From: Cryptomeria japonica
Lineage: Eukaryota > Streptophyta > Pinopsida > Cupressales > Cupressaceae
NCBI RefSeq assembly: GCF_030272615.1
Contig: NC_081406.1
Location: forward strand, 219,781,497 to 219,845,496
Direction: 5' to 3'
DNA: 64,000 nucleotides
Part shown: in pieces, positions 10,453 to 22,883 of the stretch
How the letters are laid out: each line of letters starts with the position of its first letter
Numbering within the stretch: position 1 is the first letter of the stretch
Made by a program: the position numbers and the translations under genes
The notes under the pieces: model-generated
Databases searched by the model: none
Seen by the model: the letters and a program-made list of their open reading frames with translations, nothing else
What the model was told of the DNA's origin: nothing

Positions 10453-11729
10453 TTTGTAGGCGATAAAGCGACTTTACAATCATAATGCGTTCTTTGCTGA
10501 ACTCATGTGAACAATACAAAATCTGAGAGAAAATATATCAAACAAGATCAATGGAGATCAAACCCTACTTGGCATGTGAATGGTATTATTATTTCAATTT
10601 GTTCATTTGCATGTTCTTAGGTTTCTTCATTGGTGTATGGTGAATGTTTTATAGTAGAACTAGGATTGATTGTGGTTGGATCTTTGTGGTTTTACAATAG
10701 TTTGTCATCATCATTTTTCACCTCACACAGTTTGGACACTAGCGCACCATGTAGATGTTTGTATGTAGTGGTAATGTCGCATGACATTTTAACATTCAAA
10801 GGTCATTTCTGAGCATTTTGCCACTTGTCACATACCCAAGTCAATGGAATCTACCCATGATGACTTGTAATGTCTCAATAATCCTTTCTTTGCCTCCTCT
10901 TATCAATTTTTAAATTGATATTTTCACTATTTACACTATCTCTCTTGAATCCTCCTACAAACTCTCTTGGTTCTCTCTTGCAATATTTTTGGCAAAATCT
11001 TGTGTTCTCTTGGAATTCATAGCTCTCTCTCTCTCTCTCTAGCTTGCACAACTTTCTATAGCTTTCTGCAATAATCTTTGCAACTCTCTTTGCCTCTTCA
11101 AGCCTTGTCGATAATACATTACTTAAGTATTTCAAAATTCTAGGATTTATCACATCCCTTGTCTATTAAATCAATCATTTATGTGTTTATTTGTCTTTTG
11201 ATCTATCTATCTATCTAGTTGTTGTGGAGGTAGAAAATCCAAAACAAGGACTTGATTGAGGTAAGTTTCCAAATAGCCCCAAACACTTTTCCTCTTCTTC
11301 CTCTACGTAGGTTTATGCAAAGCACTCAAATGCATGAAAGCTTGCTTGTGTTTATTTATATCATTTCTATTTATTTTTGTTATCTAGTTTTTCTATTGTA
11401 TATCTAGCTTTTGGGTTTTGTAGATTGGTCAAAGTATATAGTTGGGATTTTGCCATTTTTGGAGTGTTTTTATTGTGGTCCATACAACACTAGAACACAC
11501 CACATGGACGTCCATGTGTCGCATTGGCATCCTTGGTCGAGACACTAAGATTTGGATTAAAAACTCTCTATTCTCTACACTTTCTATTTATATATTCAAG
11601 AACTTAATTTTATTAATAACATCTATAATTAGATATCTTCACCATTTTGACTAGTTGGGGATATCGAAATATATGTTGTGAAATTGGCTCTCAAAGGAAT
11701 ATAGTTTTCCTTTTGTAGGGTCAAATTTC
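10453..11729. other. Gene-free stretch with two microsatellites
   Basis: No coding signal on either strand. It contains a (CT)n run at 11023-11040 and an (ATCT)n run at 11201-11217. Confidence 0.6.
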
Positions 11730-11859
11730 CTTCATTACAATCATGTATATTCCAATAACATTATATTTTTTGAAATGATATATTATGTAATAATACACAT
11801 AAAGAATATATTATTCTTATAAATTAAAACATTATGTTGGGTTGTTTATTAAACCCTAA

Positions 11860-12770
11860 CATATGGGTTTTAACTTGGCTAAAGAGCTGCCTTCTCGGCT
11901 TCCTGTTTGGGTTTATTTGTCATGGCTCCCCCTGTAGTTTTGGAGAGAAGATATTTTACAACAAATTGTTGCTTTTATAGGGAAGCTTGTTGCACTTGCC
12001 CAAAAAACCCTTGATAAGAAGATGATCTCTTTTTCTCGAATCTGTGTGGAGATTGATCTAAATAATCCCTTACCAAATTTGTTGGAAATTTGTCTTGGCT
12101 CGTCCTCATCGAAACAACAATTAGATTATGAATCTCTTCCTTTTCGGTGCTGGATCTGTCATGAGTATGGCCATCTTCAGTGGCAATTCCCTAAGGTTCA
12201 TAAATAATCTCATTTTCCTAATCCCCATTCTTCATCATCTCAGCATGTGGGTAATGAGGACAAGGGAAAAACTCCCATGAGGGAGGGAGCTTCGAGTAAG
12301 GATATAGATGGTTTTGTGCCAATTAAAACTAGGGCTAAGAGACTGGGTCAAAAGAGGACTTTAATGGATCAACAAATTGATGAGGTCTTTAACTGATTTG
12401 AAGTGTTAGATTCTTTAGCCGCGAAGGAAGGGATTCCACTAGATTTCACTTCTACAACTGTTGGTGTGGGTATAGAGGTTGTGTTGACTCTACGGTTAGG
12501 TTATGATCTACTTGGAGTGCAAGATCAATAGGTGACATGAATGACACTATGCAAGATGATATTATTTTGGTTGATTTGGCTAAGAATTTTTAGCCTCTAA
12601 TAAGAGTAAGGAGTCTCCCCAGGGTTTGGGGGTGCAACAACACTTCCTCAAGAATGGTCCTTTTGATAACTCTTCAAAAGGGTCTAAGAAGGATCTAGAG
12701 AATATTAAGATTACTGGAGATTTATTGGTGGAATCAGGGTGTGTTAAACCCATTGATGTTCACTTTTCTT
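11860..12770 (+). pseudogene. LINE ORF1 (gag-like, zinc knuckle), unit A
   Basis: Broken reading frame upstream of the endonuclease, as expected for ORF1 of a plant L1-type element, an RNA-binding protein. Recognisable parts are LPSRLPVWVYLSWLP, DLNNPLPN and YESLPFRCWICHEYGHLQ at about 12130-12180. The knuckle is C-X2-C-X4-H but the final Cys is replaced by Phe (QFP). Unit B has the same Phe. A polar, Lys/Ser-rich tail follows. Several stops are present. Confidence 0.65.
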
Positions 12771-12780
12771 AGTCCTCTCC

Positions 12781-15700
12781 ATGATTATTCTCTCCTAGAA
12801 TGTAAGGGGGTTGAATAGCACCTCCTATCAAAAGGCTATTCATGATTTGATTGTAGCTCATTCACCGAACATCTTCTATGTTTATGAAACTAGGGTTTTT
12901 GTTGATTTGAAGCTTTAGTATGCTTCTTGTATTTAGTATTTTGGTCAATATCAGTGCATTGGATCTCAAGGCAATTCTGGATGTTTTGGCTCTTTTTAGG
13001 GATCCACACAATATTTCTCCCCTTTGGTGGATTTCTAGTCATTCTTCTATCTCCATGGTTGCTTCCACTTTAAATTTTGGTGAGACTATTCTTATTACTA
13101 ATGTTTATGCTCCAATTGATATCTGTGGTAAAATCTAGCTTTGGGCACAATAAGGTATGTTCGTTCATGTGCTCCTTATCTTGCTTGGATCTTAGGTGGC
13201 AATTTTAATTATGTGTTGAGTTTGGAGGAGAAAAGAGGGGGGTTACCTAGGTTAGGTCCAACTTCTGTTATTTTTTGAGCTTAGGTGGATTCTCTTGCTT
13301 TAGTGGATGTTAAGCTCTCTAATGGGACTTTCACTTGGAATAATAGAAAGAGTGGAGAGGAAGAAATCTCTGAAAGGTTGGATAGGTTTCTTGTCTCCTA
13401 TTTTTGGGTTGGGGGTGGCTTGGTTACTAGATCTGAAATTCTTGACTGGAGCAGTTTTAATCATTGGCCAATTGAATTTTTTGCTTCTTCTTTTGTTATT
13501 CCAAAGAATCCTTCTTTTAAATTTCAATTTATGTGTCTTTGGGACTCATCGTTGAATGACTTAGTGGCTAAGTGGTGGAGAGAGGGAGGCCCTTCTTATG
13601 GCACAACTATGTTTTATTATGTTAAGAAACTTCAATATGTCAAATATCATCTTAAGAGATGGAATACATTATGTTTTGATAACCTTAATTCAAGGAAGAG
13701 GAATTCTTTGGAACATCTCATTGTGATTACTCGCCAGATTTGGGATAATAGATTCTCCAATGCTCTAGGAAAAGCAAAATCCCTGGTTGTGCGAAATGTA
13801 GACTAGGAGCTCCGTGAGGAGATGTATTGGAAATAGATGGCTCAGGTGGATTGGCTTCAAGAAGGGGATAGGAATATTGCTTTATTTCATCATTTTGTCC
13901 AAGCTCGTTGTAATAAGGGGTACATTTCCTCTTTAGTTACCTGTGAAGGGCTTCATATTTCTTCCATGTTGGCTATGTCTTGCGAGGCTCATCAATTTTA
14001 CTATTCCCTTTTTGTTGAAGAATCCTCCTGCTATTGAGGAGGAGAATTTGATCATTCACCGCATTGGTGACCAGAGAGGCAATGCAAGAAAGGATCAATT
14101 TCTCTTCCTCAATAGTAGGATGAGTCTTCAACAAAAAGAGCATAGTAAAAATGACAAGCCTCACGAGACATAGCAAACATGGAAAAAATATGAAGCCCTT
14201 CAGAGGTAACTAGAGAGGAAATGTACCCCTTATTACAACGAGCCTGAACAAAATGATGATAGAAAGAAGTATTCATGTCCCCTTCTTAAAGCCAAACCAC
14301 CTGAGTCGTATATTTCCAATAAATCTCCTCACGGAGCTCCCACTCCGCATTTCGCACAACCAGGGATTTTGCTTTTCCTAGAGCATTAGAGAATCCATTA
14401 TCCAAAATCTAGTGAGTAATCACAATGAGACATTCCAAAGAATTCCTCTTCTTGGACTTAAGGTTACCAAAACATAACATATTCCATCTCTTAAAATGAT
14501 ATTTGACATATTGAAGTTTCTTAATTTTTTTCAAGAGTTTTGGGATATTATTAATCAAGATCTGTTGGAGGTTGTTTGAGAATCTCTTCATAGTAAGAAG
14601 ATGCTTAGAGCTTTGAATTCAACCTTCTTGGTTCTCATTCCCAAAAATTAAGGTGCTAATAAGCTCAATTTTTTTTGACCTACTGCTCTTTGTAATGTGG
14701 TGTATAAGATTATTACTAAATTGATTGCAGAGAGGCTCAAAACTTGTCTTCTTATTGAGATCTCAGAGGAACAAGGGAGTTTTGTGGCTGATAAACAGAT
14801 TCTGGATGGGGTGGTGGTGGCTTCTGAGGTTATTCACTCTATGGAAACTTCAAAGGAGAGATCTATGTTCATCAAATTGGACATTGCCAAGGCTTACGAC
14901 AAAGTTAAATGGAGTTTTCTTCAGCAAATACTCTTAGCCTTTGGTTTTATTCCGGATTGGGTGAGTTGGACTATGAGTTGTGTTACTTCTTCATCTTTCT
15001 TGGTTACACCTTTTGGTGCTTCCCAAGGCCTTCGCCAAGAAGATCCTCTTTCCCCTTACCTATTTATTATTATGGTTGAGGGTCTAGGCCATTTTATGAA
15101 GTTTCAATCTTCTTAGGGCTTTATTCATGGGTGGTAATGGGGCAATGGCTTGCCACATCTCTCACATCTCCAATTGGTAAATGACACTACTCTTATGGGA
15201 TTGGATTTTCTTTGAGAATCTGAATCTTTTTGGTAGGCCTTGGATATTTACCTTGCTACTTTAAGTCAGAAAGTCAATGAGCATAAATCCTCTATTTTCT
15301 TTTTTAATACTCCTCACGCCATTCAAAGGTGTATTGTTGATATTCTATGGTTTCAGATTGGGTCTCTTCCCTTTGTTTATTTGGGCATTCCTCTTACTGT
15401 TGGTAGACATCCTAGGTCCTCTTGGTAGATAGTGCTTGACATGTTGTGTCAGAAAAATATATCATTGGACTCACCTTTGGTTATCTACTATTTGTTGATT
15501 AACTCTTTTAAAGTTTTTTATTCAAGCTCTTCCTATTTATAGGTGTTTTGTTCAAGTTGCTCCCATGAATTTTCTTCAAGATTTTGATGCCCTATCTCGA
15601 CAATTTCTTTGGAGTGGTAATTTGTTGATTGCTAAATGGAGCCTTGTCAACTGGGAAACTATGTGCAGACCTAAGAATGAGGGTGGCCTTGGCTTATGAT

Positions 15701-16545
15701 CTGCTATTTTGAATGGGCAAGTTCTTGCTATGAAGTTATACTAGCCCTGGTGTACTAGCCAAAATTAGCTATGGGCTCATATTCTCACCCATAAGTATCT
15801 TAAAGATGTTAATATGTTTGATGTTCTCCAATTTTCTTTAGCGGGACGAGGTTTTATGATATGGAATACTTTGAAACTAGGGGTTTAGTTAGTTAAGAAT
15901 GGTCTCTTTTGGATTTATCATACAAGTTCACAAGCTCTTTTTTGGATGGATTATTGGGATGGTCATCCTTTTATCATTTCTTCTCATCCTCACCTTTACC
16001 CCCTTTGTGATTCTTTTACCATTGTTGGTTGCGACATTGTTGACCATTATAAGATTGCTCATAATTATGTGTTGGTGGCTCATTTTCATTGGAAACATCC
16101 TTCTAAATGGCTGCTAGGAGGATCTGTGGAAGCTATGAAAGAGCTGGCATAGATTCTAGAGTCTTGTGAGTGCACTACCTTGGCTAAGAATAATGTTTTG
16201 GCTTGAGCTAGTAGTGATTAGTCTAGAAAATTTCTAATCTATTGATCACATTGAGCTAGTGTGGCAGAATTTTGGGGACATTCAGGTTCCTTGGTGGAAG
16301 AAAGTTTGGTACAAGTTCTCATGGCCCAAGAGAAATTTTTTCATGTGGTTGGTGGTCCACAACTGGTGTCTTACTTGGGATAATTTATGCAAGCATGGTT
16401 TTCAAGGCCCTTGGATGTGTGAGTTTTGTCATAATAGTGAAGAGAGTCTCTCATCTCGTTTTTCAATGTTACTTCACTAGACATATATGGAACTTTTGAT
16501 GGGAAGTGTGGAACCAAACTTGTTGGCATGTTCATTCATGTAAAA
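12781..16545 (+). pseudogene. LINE ORF2 (endonuclease, reverse transcriptase, zf-RVT), unit A
   Basis: Start ATG at 12781 (MIILS, then a stop for Trp, then NVRGLN). Endonuclease parts run to about 13550 (GNFNYVLSLEEKRGG, DVKLSNGTFTWNNR, ISERLDRFLVS). The pre-RT segment WLQEGDRNIALFHHF is at 13850. RT motifs are LDIAKAYDKVKW (14877), GASQGLRQEDPLSPYLF (about 15020) and a catalytic box LVND at 15174-15185, where FADD is normal. The thumb (LPFVYLGIPL) lies at about 15370, and the zf-RVT domain (WPKRNFFMWLVVHNW, CEFCHNSEESLS) at 16259-16480 with a frameshift. An inverted segment at 14055-14524 breaks the frame. It is non-functional. Confidence 0.85.
14055..14524 (-). repeat. Inverted duplication inside the unit A LINE
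   Basis: The minus strand of this segment reads as the same ORF2 region as 13623-14054, plus about 40 nt that continue past the forward copy. It carries the same phrases on the opposite strand (for example KLQYVKYHFKRWN). Normal plus-strand order resumes at about 14530. Unit B is colinear here and lacks the inversion. Confidence 0.8.
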
Positions 16546-16799
16546 TATCCCATTATACTGGGTATAGAAAACTACATAGCAATAAGTTCTTTCATTGAAC
16601 TACTAAACCTAGAATGGAACTTGCAATTTTACATTCTCACAAAACCCAATCTTAGTGCTACAACAATTGAATGATATAGTTTGAAGATTATGTTTTACAA
16701 AGTTCTTATTGTTTAACAATGTGAACAATGGTATTGTTCACAGTCAATGTAAATTTTCCAAAGACTTTCAATTTGTGCAATATAAACACCATTGGTGAA

Positions 16800-17530
16800 A
16801 TGTCTTATTGATATTGTTCATATAATATTTCTATGATTTTTGGGAAATTTCTTTGAAGAATATCCCCTTGTAAAGTGCAATCTTTCATCGAAGGGCAAGT
16901 GAACATTTTTTTTTGCCTTCAATGTGCCAATAACCTGCAAGTAGAGTTGTTATTATGCATTGCATATAGTAATTGAATAGCTACATGTATTATGTAATGT
17001 AAATCTAAAATCAAATTAGAAGGTTTTGTGTGCTTACCAGGATATTGCATCTGGCCAGTGTTTGCAGATGGGCTTTTGTACATTGATCATTGAGTTCTTG
17101 GACAAAGGTAGACTGTGATGGACGAAGAGAGTGGGTACCCTTTGGACCACTACACACAATATTCTTGAAGAGATTGAGGGGCATGTTTGTTGTTGAAAAC
17201 ATGTTTTGCAAAGCTACCCATATTTCTATGTAGGTGTTTGAGATAAGAACTTGCAAAAATAAGTACTAGTGTATAGTAGGGGTGTGCTAATTAAATATGA
17301 AAATAAAAATAATATTAAAAGTACTAGAATTGTACAGTGGTCATGTCTTCTTGCAGATCACCATCTTTGACATTACCTTCAAGACCTTTGTTAACATGGT
17401 AGCTTATGCCAATTGCTCCAAAAGGAACCAACTAAGTAATGGTAATTAGTTTCTACTAGTTGAGAAATTGTGAAATTAGGAGTTAGCATGTGCTGGTTTT
17501 TGGCATACCAAATTTTGACTCAATAGGGAC
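16800..17530 (-). pseudogene. Exon-like fragments of an unidentified gene, unit A
   Basis: On the minus strand a candidate exon at about 17250-17038 (IEIWVALQNMF, SGPKGTHSLRPSQSTFVQEL, CTKAHLQTLARCNIL) ends at a GTAAG donor. A 103-nt intron to 16935 ends TTGCAG, and the next exon starts at 16934 (VIGTLKAKK). An upstream piece (17530-17340) aligns with a longer open stretch in unit B. I do not recognise the protein. It lies downstream of the LINE in all three units, so it belongs to the duplicated segment rather than to the LINE. Confidence 0.45.
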
Positions 17531-17557
17531 CTCTTGAAAGGTGACATAATTCACCTA

Positions 17558-17703
17558 ACATTCCTTCTCAGCTTAAATTTAAAAACCTTTCAGATTTTAG
17601 AAAGAAAGAAGGAAAAAAGAAAAAAAAGTTTAACATTCCTTCTCAATTTAAATTTAAAAACCTTTCAGATTTTAGAAAGAAAGAAGGAAAAAAGAAAAAA
17701 AAG
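17558..17703. repeat. 74-bp direct duplication in unit A
   Basis: The segment starting AACATTCCTTCTCA at 17558 is repeated at 17632 with only a few changes and includes a purine-rich AAAGAAAGAAGGAAAAAAG run. It is a local duplication within the 246-bp repeat sequence. Confidence 0.8.
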
Positions 17704-17869
17704 TTGAATAAGGCATACAAATAGGGCTTCATTACAGTCATGTATTATTCCAATAACATTATATTTTTTGACATGATATATTATGCAATAATACACATAA
17801 ATAATGTATTATTCTTATAAATTAAAACATTATGTTGGGTTGTTTATTAAACCCTAACATATGGGTTTT

Positions 17870-18770
17870 AACTCGGCTAAAGAGTTGCCTTCCTGGGTTC
17901 CTGTTTGGGGTCATTTTCCACAGCTCCCACTAGAGTTTTGGAGAGAAGACATTTTACAATGAATTGTTTCTCATATAGGGAAGCATGTTGCAGTTGCCCT
18001 ACAAACCCTTGATAAGAAGGTGATCTCTTTTGCTTGAATCTATGTGGAGATTGATCTGAATAATCCCTTACCGAATTTGTTGGAAATTTGTCTTGGATTG
18101 TCCTCATGGATACAACAATTAGATTATGAATCTCTTCCTTTCTGGTGCTAGATTTGTCATGAGTATGGCCATCTTCAGCGGTAATTCCCTAAGGTTCATA
18201 AAGAATCTTATTTTCCTAATCCCCCTTCTTCATCATCTTAGCCTATGGGTAATAAGGACAAGGGGAAAACACCCATGAGGGAGAGAGCTTTGGGTAAGGA
18301 TACATATGATTTTGTGCTAGTTAAAACTAGGGCTAAGGGATGGGGTTAGAAGAGGACTTTAAAGGATCGATAGATTGATGAGGTCTTTAACCAATTTGAG
18401 GTGTTTGATACTTTAGCCTTGAAGGAAGGGATTGCACCAAACTTCACTTCTACAACTGTTGGTGTGGGTATAGAGGTTGTGCAACTCTAGGGTTAGGTCA
18501 TGATCTACTTGGAGTGCAAGATCAACATGTGCCCTTGAATGACTCTGTGCAAGATGATATTATTTTGGTTGATTTGGCTAAGGATTTTTTAGCTTCTAAT
18601 AAGAGTAAGGGGTCTCCTTGGGGTTTGGGGTGCAACAACGCTTCCTTAAGAACGATCCTTCTGATAACTTTTCAAAAGGGTGTAACAAGGATCTAGAGAA
18701 GATTAAGATTACTAGATATTTATTGGTGGAATCAGGATCTCTTAAACCCATTGATGTTCACTTTTCTTAG
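17870..18770 (+). pseudogene. LINE ORF1, unit B
   Basis: Second copy of the ORF1 described in unit A, about 90 percent similar by eye. The knuckle reads ICHEYGHLQ, with the first Cys pair interrupted by a stop and the last Cys position read as Phe, as in unit A. Many stops. Confidence 0.6.
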
Positions 18771-18778
18771 TTCTCTCC

Positions 18779-21700
18779 ATGATTACTCTCTCTTGGAATG
18801 TAAGGGGGTTGAATATCACCTCCTGTTAAAAGGCTATTCATGATTTGGTTGTAGCTCATTCGTCAGACATCTTCTATGTTTAGGAGACTAGGATTTTTGT
18901 TGATGTCATACTTCAGTATGCTTCTTGTATTTGGTATTTTGGTCAGTGTCAATGCATTGGATCTCAAGGTAATTCTGGAGGTTTTGCTCTTTTTTGGGAT
19001 CCACGCAATATTGCTCCCGTTTGGTGGATTTCTAGTCATTCTTCTATCTCCATGGTTGCTTCCACTTTGAATTCTGGTGAGACTATTCTTATTACTAATG
19101 TCTATGCTCTAATGGATATTCATGGTAAAATCTAGCTTTGGTCACATATAAGGTATGTCCATTCATGTGCTCCTTAACTTCCTTGGATCTTAGGTGGTGA
19201 TTTTAATTCTATGTTGAGTTTGGAGGAGAAAAGAGGGGGGTTGCCTAGGTTAGGTCCAGCTTCTATTCTTTTTCTAGCTTAGGTGGATTCTCTTGCTTTA
19301 GTAGATGTTAAGCTCTCTCATGTATTTATTTATTAAGAAACTTCAATATGTCAAATATCATCTTAAGAGATGGAATACGTTATGTTTTGGTAGCCTTAAG
19401 TCCAAGAAGAGGAATTCTTTGGAATGTCTCATTGTGATTACTCACTAGATTTGGGATAATGGATTCTCCAATGCTCTAGGAAAAGAAAAATCCCTGGTTG
19501 TGTGAAATGCGGAGTGGGAGCTCCGTGAGGAGATTTATTGGAAATAGATGGCTCAGGTGGATTAGCTTTAAGAAGGGGAAAAGAATATTGCTTTTTGTCA
19601 TCATTTTGTTTAGACTCGTTGTAATAAGGGGTACATTTCATTTCTAGTTAGCTCTAAAGGGCTTCATATTTCTTACATGTCGGCTATGTCTTGCGAGGCT
19701 TGTCAGTTTTACTATGCTCTTTTTGTTGAAGACTCATCCTGCTATTGAGGAAGAGAATTTGATCCTTTCTTGCATTCCCTCTCTGGTCACCAATGTGATG
19801 AATGATTCTCTCATTTGTCTGAGTTCATTGCTTGAGTTAGAAGAAGAAGTTGTGTTTGGGATGAACAAAGGTAAAGCTTGAGGCCCAGATGAGGAGTTTT
19901 TGGATATTATTAATCGAGATCTGTTAGAGGTTGTTTGATAATCTCTTCAAAGTAAGAAGATGCTTTGAGCCTTGAATTCAACCTTCTTTGTTCTCAATCC
20001 CAAAAATTAAGGTGCTAATAAGCTCAAATTTTTTTGACCTATTGCTCTTTGTAATGTGGTGTATAAGATTATCACTAAATTGATTGCAGAGAGGCTCAAA
20101 ACTTGTCTTTCTGTTGTGACCTCAGAGGAACAACGGATTTTTGTGGCTGATAAATAGATTCTAGATGCGTTGGTGGTAGCTTCTGAGGTTATTCACTCTA
20201 TAACAACCTCAAAGGGGAGATTTATGTTCATCAAATTGGATATGGCCAAGGCTTACGACAGAGTTAAATGGAGTTTTCTTTAGAAAATACTCCTAGCCTT
20301 TGGTTTTAGTCCTAATTGGGTGAGCTGGACTATGAGTTGTGTTATTTCTTCATCTTTCACGGTTATGCCTTTTGGTGCTTCCTAAGGCCTTCACCAAGAA
20401 GATCCTCTTTCCCCTTATGTGTTTATTATTATGGTTGAGGGTCTACACCATTTTTTGAAGTTTCGAGCTTCTCAAGGCTTTATTCATGGGTGGCAATGGG
20501 GCAATGGTTTGCCACAATCCTCACATTTCCAATTTGTAAATGACACTACTCTTATGGGATTGGCTCATCTTTTGGAAGCTGAATCTTTTTGGCAAGCCCT
20601 TGATATTTACCTTGCTACTTCAAGTTAGAAAGTCAATGAGCATAAATCCTCCATTTTCTTCTTTAATACTATTTAGGCCATTCAAAGGCATATTGGTGAT
20701 TTCTGCAGTTTCAAATTGAGTCTCTTCCCTTTGTTTATTTGGGCATTCCTCTTACTATCGGTAGACATCCTAGGTCCTCTTGGAAGATTTTGGTTGACAA
20801 GTTGTGTGATAAAGTTAATCATTGGACTCACCATTGGTTATCTATTGCTACCTAGTTGACTCTTTTAAATTTTGTATTCAAGCTCTTCCTATCTACAGGT
20901 GTCTTGTTCAAGCTGCTCCCATGTATTTTCTTCGAGAATTTGATGCCCTATCTTGACAATTTATTTGGAGTGGTAATTTTTCAGTTGCTAAATGGATCCT
21001 TGTTAAGTAGGAAACTGTGTGCAAACCTAAGAATGAGGGTGGCCTTGGCTTATGATCTTCTATTTTGAATGGGCAAGTTCTTGCTACTAAGTTATATTGG
21101 CCCTGGTGAACTAGCCAAAATCAGCTACGGGCTCGTATTCTCACCCATAATTATCTTAAAGATGTTAATGTGTTTGATGTTCCCCACCTTCCTTTGGTGA
21201 GATGAGGTTCTATGATCTAGAATACTTTGAAACTAGGGGCTCAGTTAGTTAAGAATGGTCTATTTTGGCTGCATTCTTGGGATGGTCAACCTTCTATCAT
21301 TTCTTCTCATCCTCACCTTCATCCCCTTTGTGATTCTTTTACCATTGTTGGCTAGGATACTGTTGACCATTATAAGATTGCTCATAATTATGGGTTGGTG
21401 GCTCATTTTTGATAGAAACATCCTTCTGAATAGCTGCTAGGAGGATTTGAGGAAGATAGGAAAGAGTTGGCATAGATTCTGGAGTCTCGTGAGTGAACTA
21501 CCTTGGCTGGGAATGATGTTTTGGCTTTAGCTAGTAGTGATTTGTCTAGAAATTTTTCTGATCTGTTGGTCATCTTGAGCTAGTGTGGCAGAATTTTGGG
21601 GACATTCAAGTTCTTTGGTGGAAGCAAGTTTGGTACAAGTTCTCATGGGCCAAGAGCATTTTTTTCATGTGGTTGGTGGTCCACAACCGGTGTCTTACTT

Positions 21701-21880
21701 GGGATAATTTATGCAAGCATGGTCTTCAAGTCCCCTGGACGTGTGTGTTGTGTTGTAATAGTGAAGAGAGTCTCTCATCTCTTTTTTCAATGTTCCTTCA
21801 CTAGACATATTTGGCACTTTTAAGGGAAGTGTGGAACCAAGCTTGTTGGCATGTTCATTCATCTAAAATATCCCATTATA
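18779..21880 (+). pseudogene. LINE ORF2, unit B
   Basis: Start ATG at 18779 (MITLSWNVRGLN, Trp intact here). The endonuclease runs to about 19320, where some 285 bp are deleted between DVKLS and the KKLQYVKYHLKRWN segment. RT follows: LDMAKAYDRVKW at about 20237, motif B with a stop, and FVND at 20533-20544 in place of FADD. The thumb LPFVYLGIPL is at about 20727. The zf-RVT domain at 21583-21823 (FFMWLVVHNRCLTWDNLC, CCNSEESLS, then QCSFTRHIWHF in another frame) closes the protein. Stops and frameshifts throughout. Confidence 0.8.
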
Positions 21881-22127
21881 CTAGGTATATAAGACTACAT
21901 AGCAATAAGTTCTTGCATTGAACTACTAAACCTAGAATGGAACTTGCAGTTTTACATTCTCACAAAACCCAATCTTAGTGCTACAACAATTGAATGATAT
22001 AGCTTGAAGGTTATGTTTTATATAGTGCTTACTGTTTAACAATGTGACCAATGTTATTGTTCACAGTCAATGTGAATTTTCCAAAGAGTTGCAATTTGTG
22101 CAATCTAAACTCCATTGGTGAAATGTC

Positions 22128-22883
22128 TTATTGATATTGTTCATATAATATTTCTATGATTTTTGGGAAATTTCTTTGAAGAATATCCCCTTGTAAAGTG
22201 CAATCTTTCATTGAAGGGCAAGTTAACATTTTTTTTGCCTTCAATGTGCCAATAACCTGCAAGTAAAGTAGAGTTGTTATTATGCATTGTATATAGTAAT
22301 TGAATCGATACATGTATTATGTAATGTAAATCTGAAATCAAATTAGGAAGGTTTTGTGTTCTTACTTGGATATTCCATCTGGCCAATGTTTGCAGATGGG
22401 CTTTTGTACATTGATTATTGAGTTCTTGGACAAAGGTAGATTGTGATGGATGGAGAGAGTGGGTACCCTTTGGACCACTATGCACAATAGTCTTGAAGAG
22501 ATTGAGGGGCATGTTTGTTATTGAAAAATATGTTTTGCAAAGCTACCCATATTTCTATGTAGGTGTTTGAGATAAGAACCTATGAAAATAAGTACTAGTG
22601 TATAGTAGGGGTGTGCTAATTAAATATGAAAATGAAAATAATATTAAAAGTACTAGAATTGTATAGTGGTCACGTCTTCTTCCAGATCATCATCTTTGAC
22701 ATTACCTTCAAGACCTTTTGAACATGGTAGCTTATACCTATTTCTCCAAAAGGAACTGACTGAGTAATGGCAATCAACTGCTACTAGTTGAGAAATTGTG
22801 AAATCGGGAGTTAGCTTGTGCTGGTTTTTGGCATAACCAAATTTTGATTCAACAGGAACCTCTTGAAAGGTGACATAATTCAC
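22128..22883 (-). pseudogene. Exon-like fragments of an unidentified gene, unit B
   Basis: Best-preserved of the three copies. An upstream piece at 22883-22653 (KFGYAKNQHKLTPDF, KGLEGNVKDDDLEEDVT) is followed by an exon at about 22575-22366 (MPLNLFKTIVHSGPKGTHS, LQTLARWNIQ), a GTAAG donor, a 109-nt intron with TTGCAG acceptor, and an exon from 22256 (VIGTLKAKK) to a stop at 22128. The donor and acceptor are kept in phase. The product is unknown. It could be a captured or duplicated piece of a host gene. Confidence 0.5.

Larger units (their letters stand above)
11730..17726 (+). repeat. Tandem segmental duplication, unit A
   Basis: This 6.0-kb unit begins CTTCATTACAATCATGTATA, contains a decayed LINE (11860-16545), a minus-strand gene-like region (about 16800-17530) and the start of the 246-bp repeat. 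Unit B (17727 onward) repeats the same order, including the sequence upstream of the LINE. The junction falls in ATAGGGCTTC, with CTTC shared by both sides. Private changes in A are an inverted duplication at 14055-14524 and a 74-bp direct duplication near 17558-17703. Confidence 0.8.

Noticed and set aside
11023-11040. (CT)n run as a possible regulatory element
   Set aside because: A plain microsatellite; no gene start nearby.
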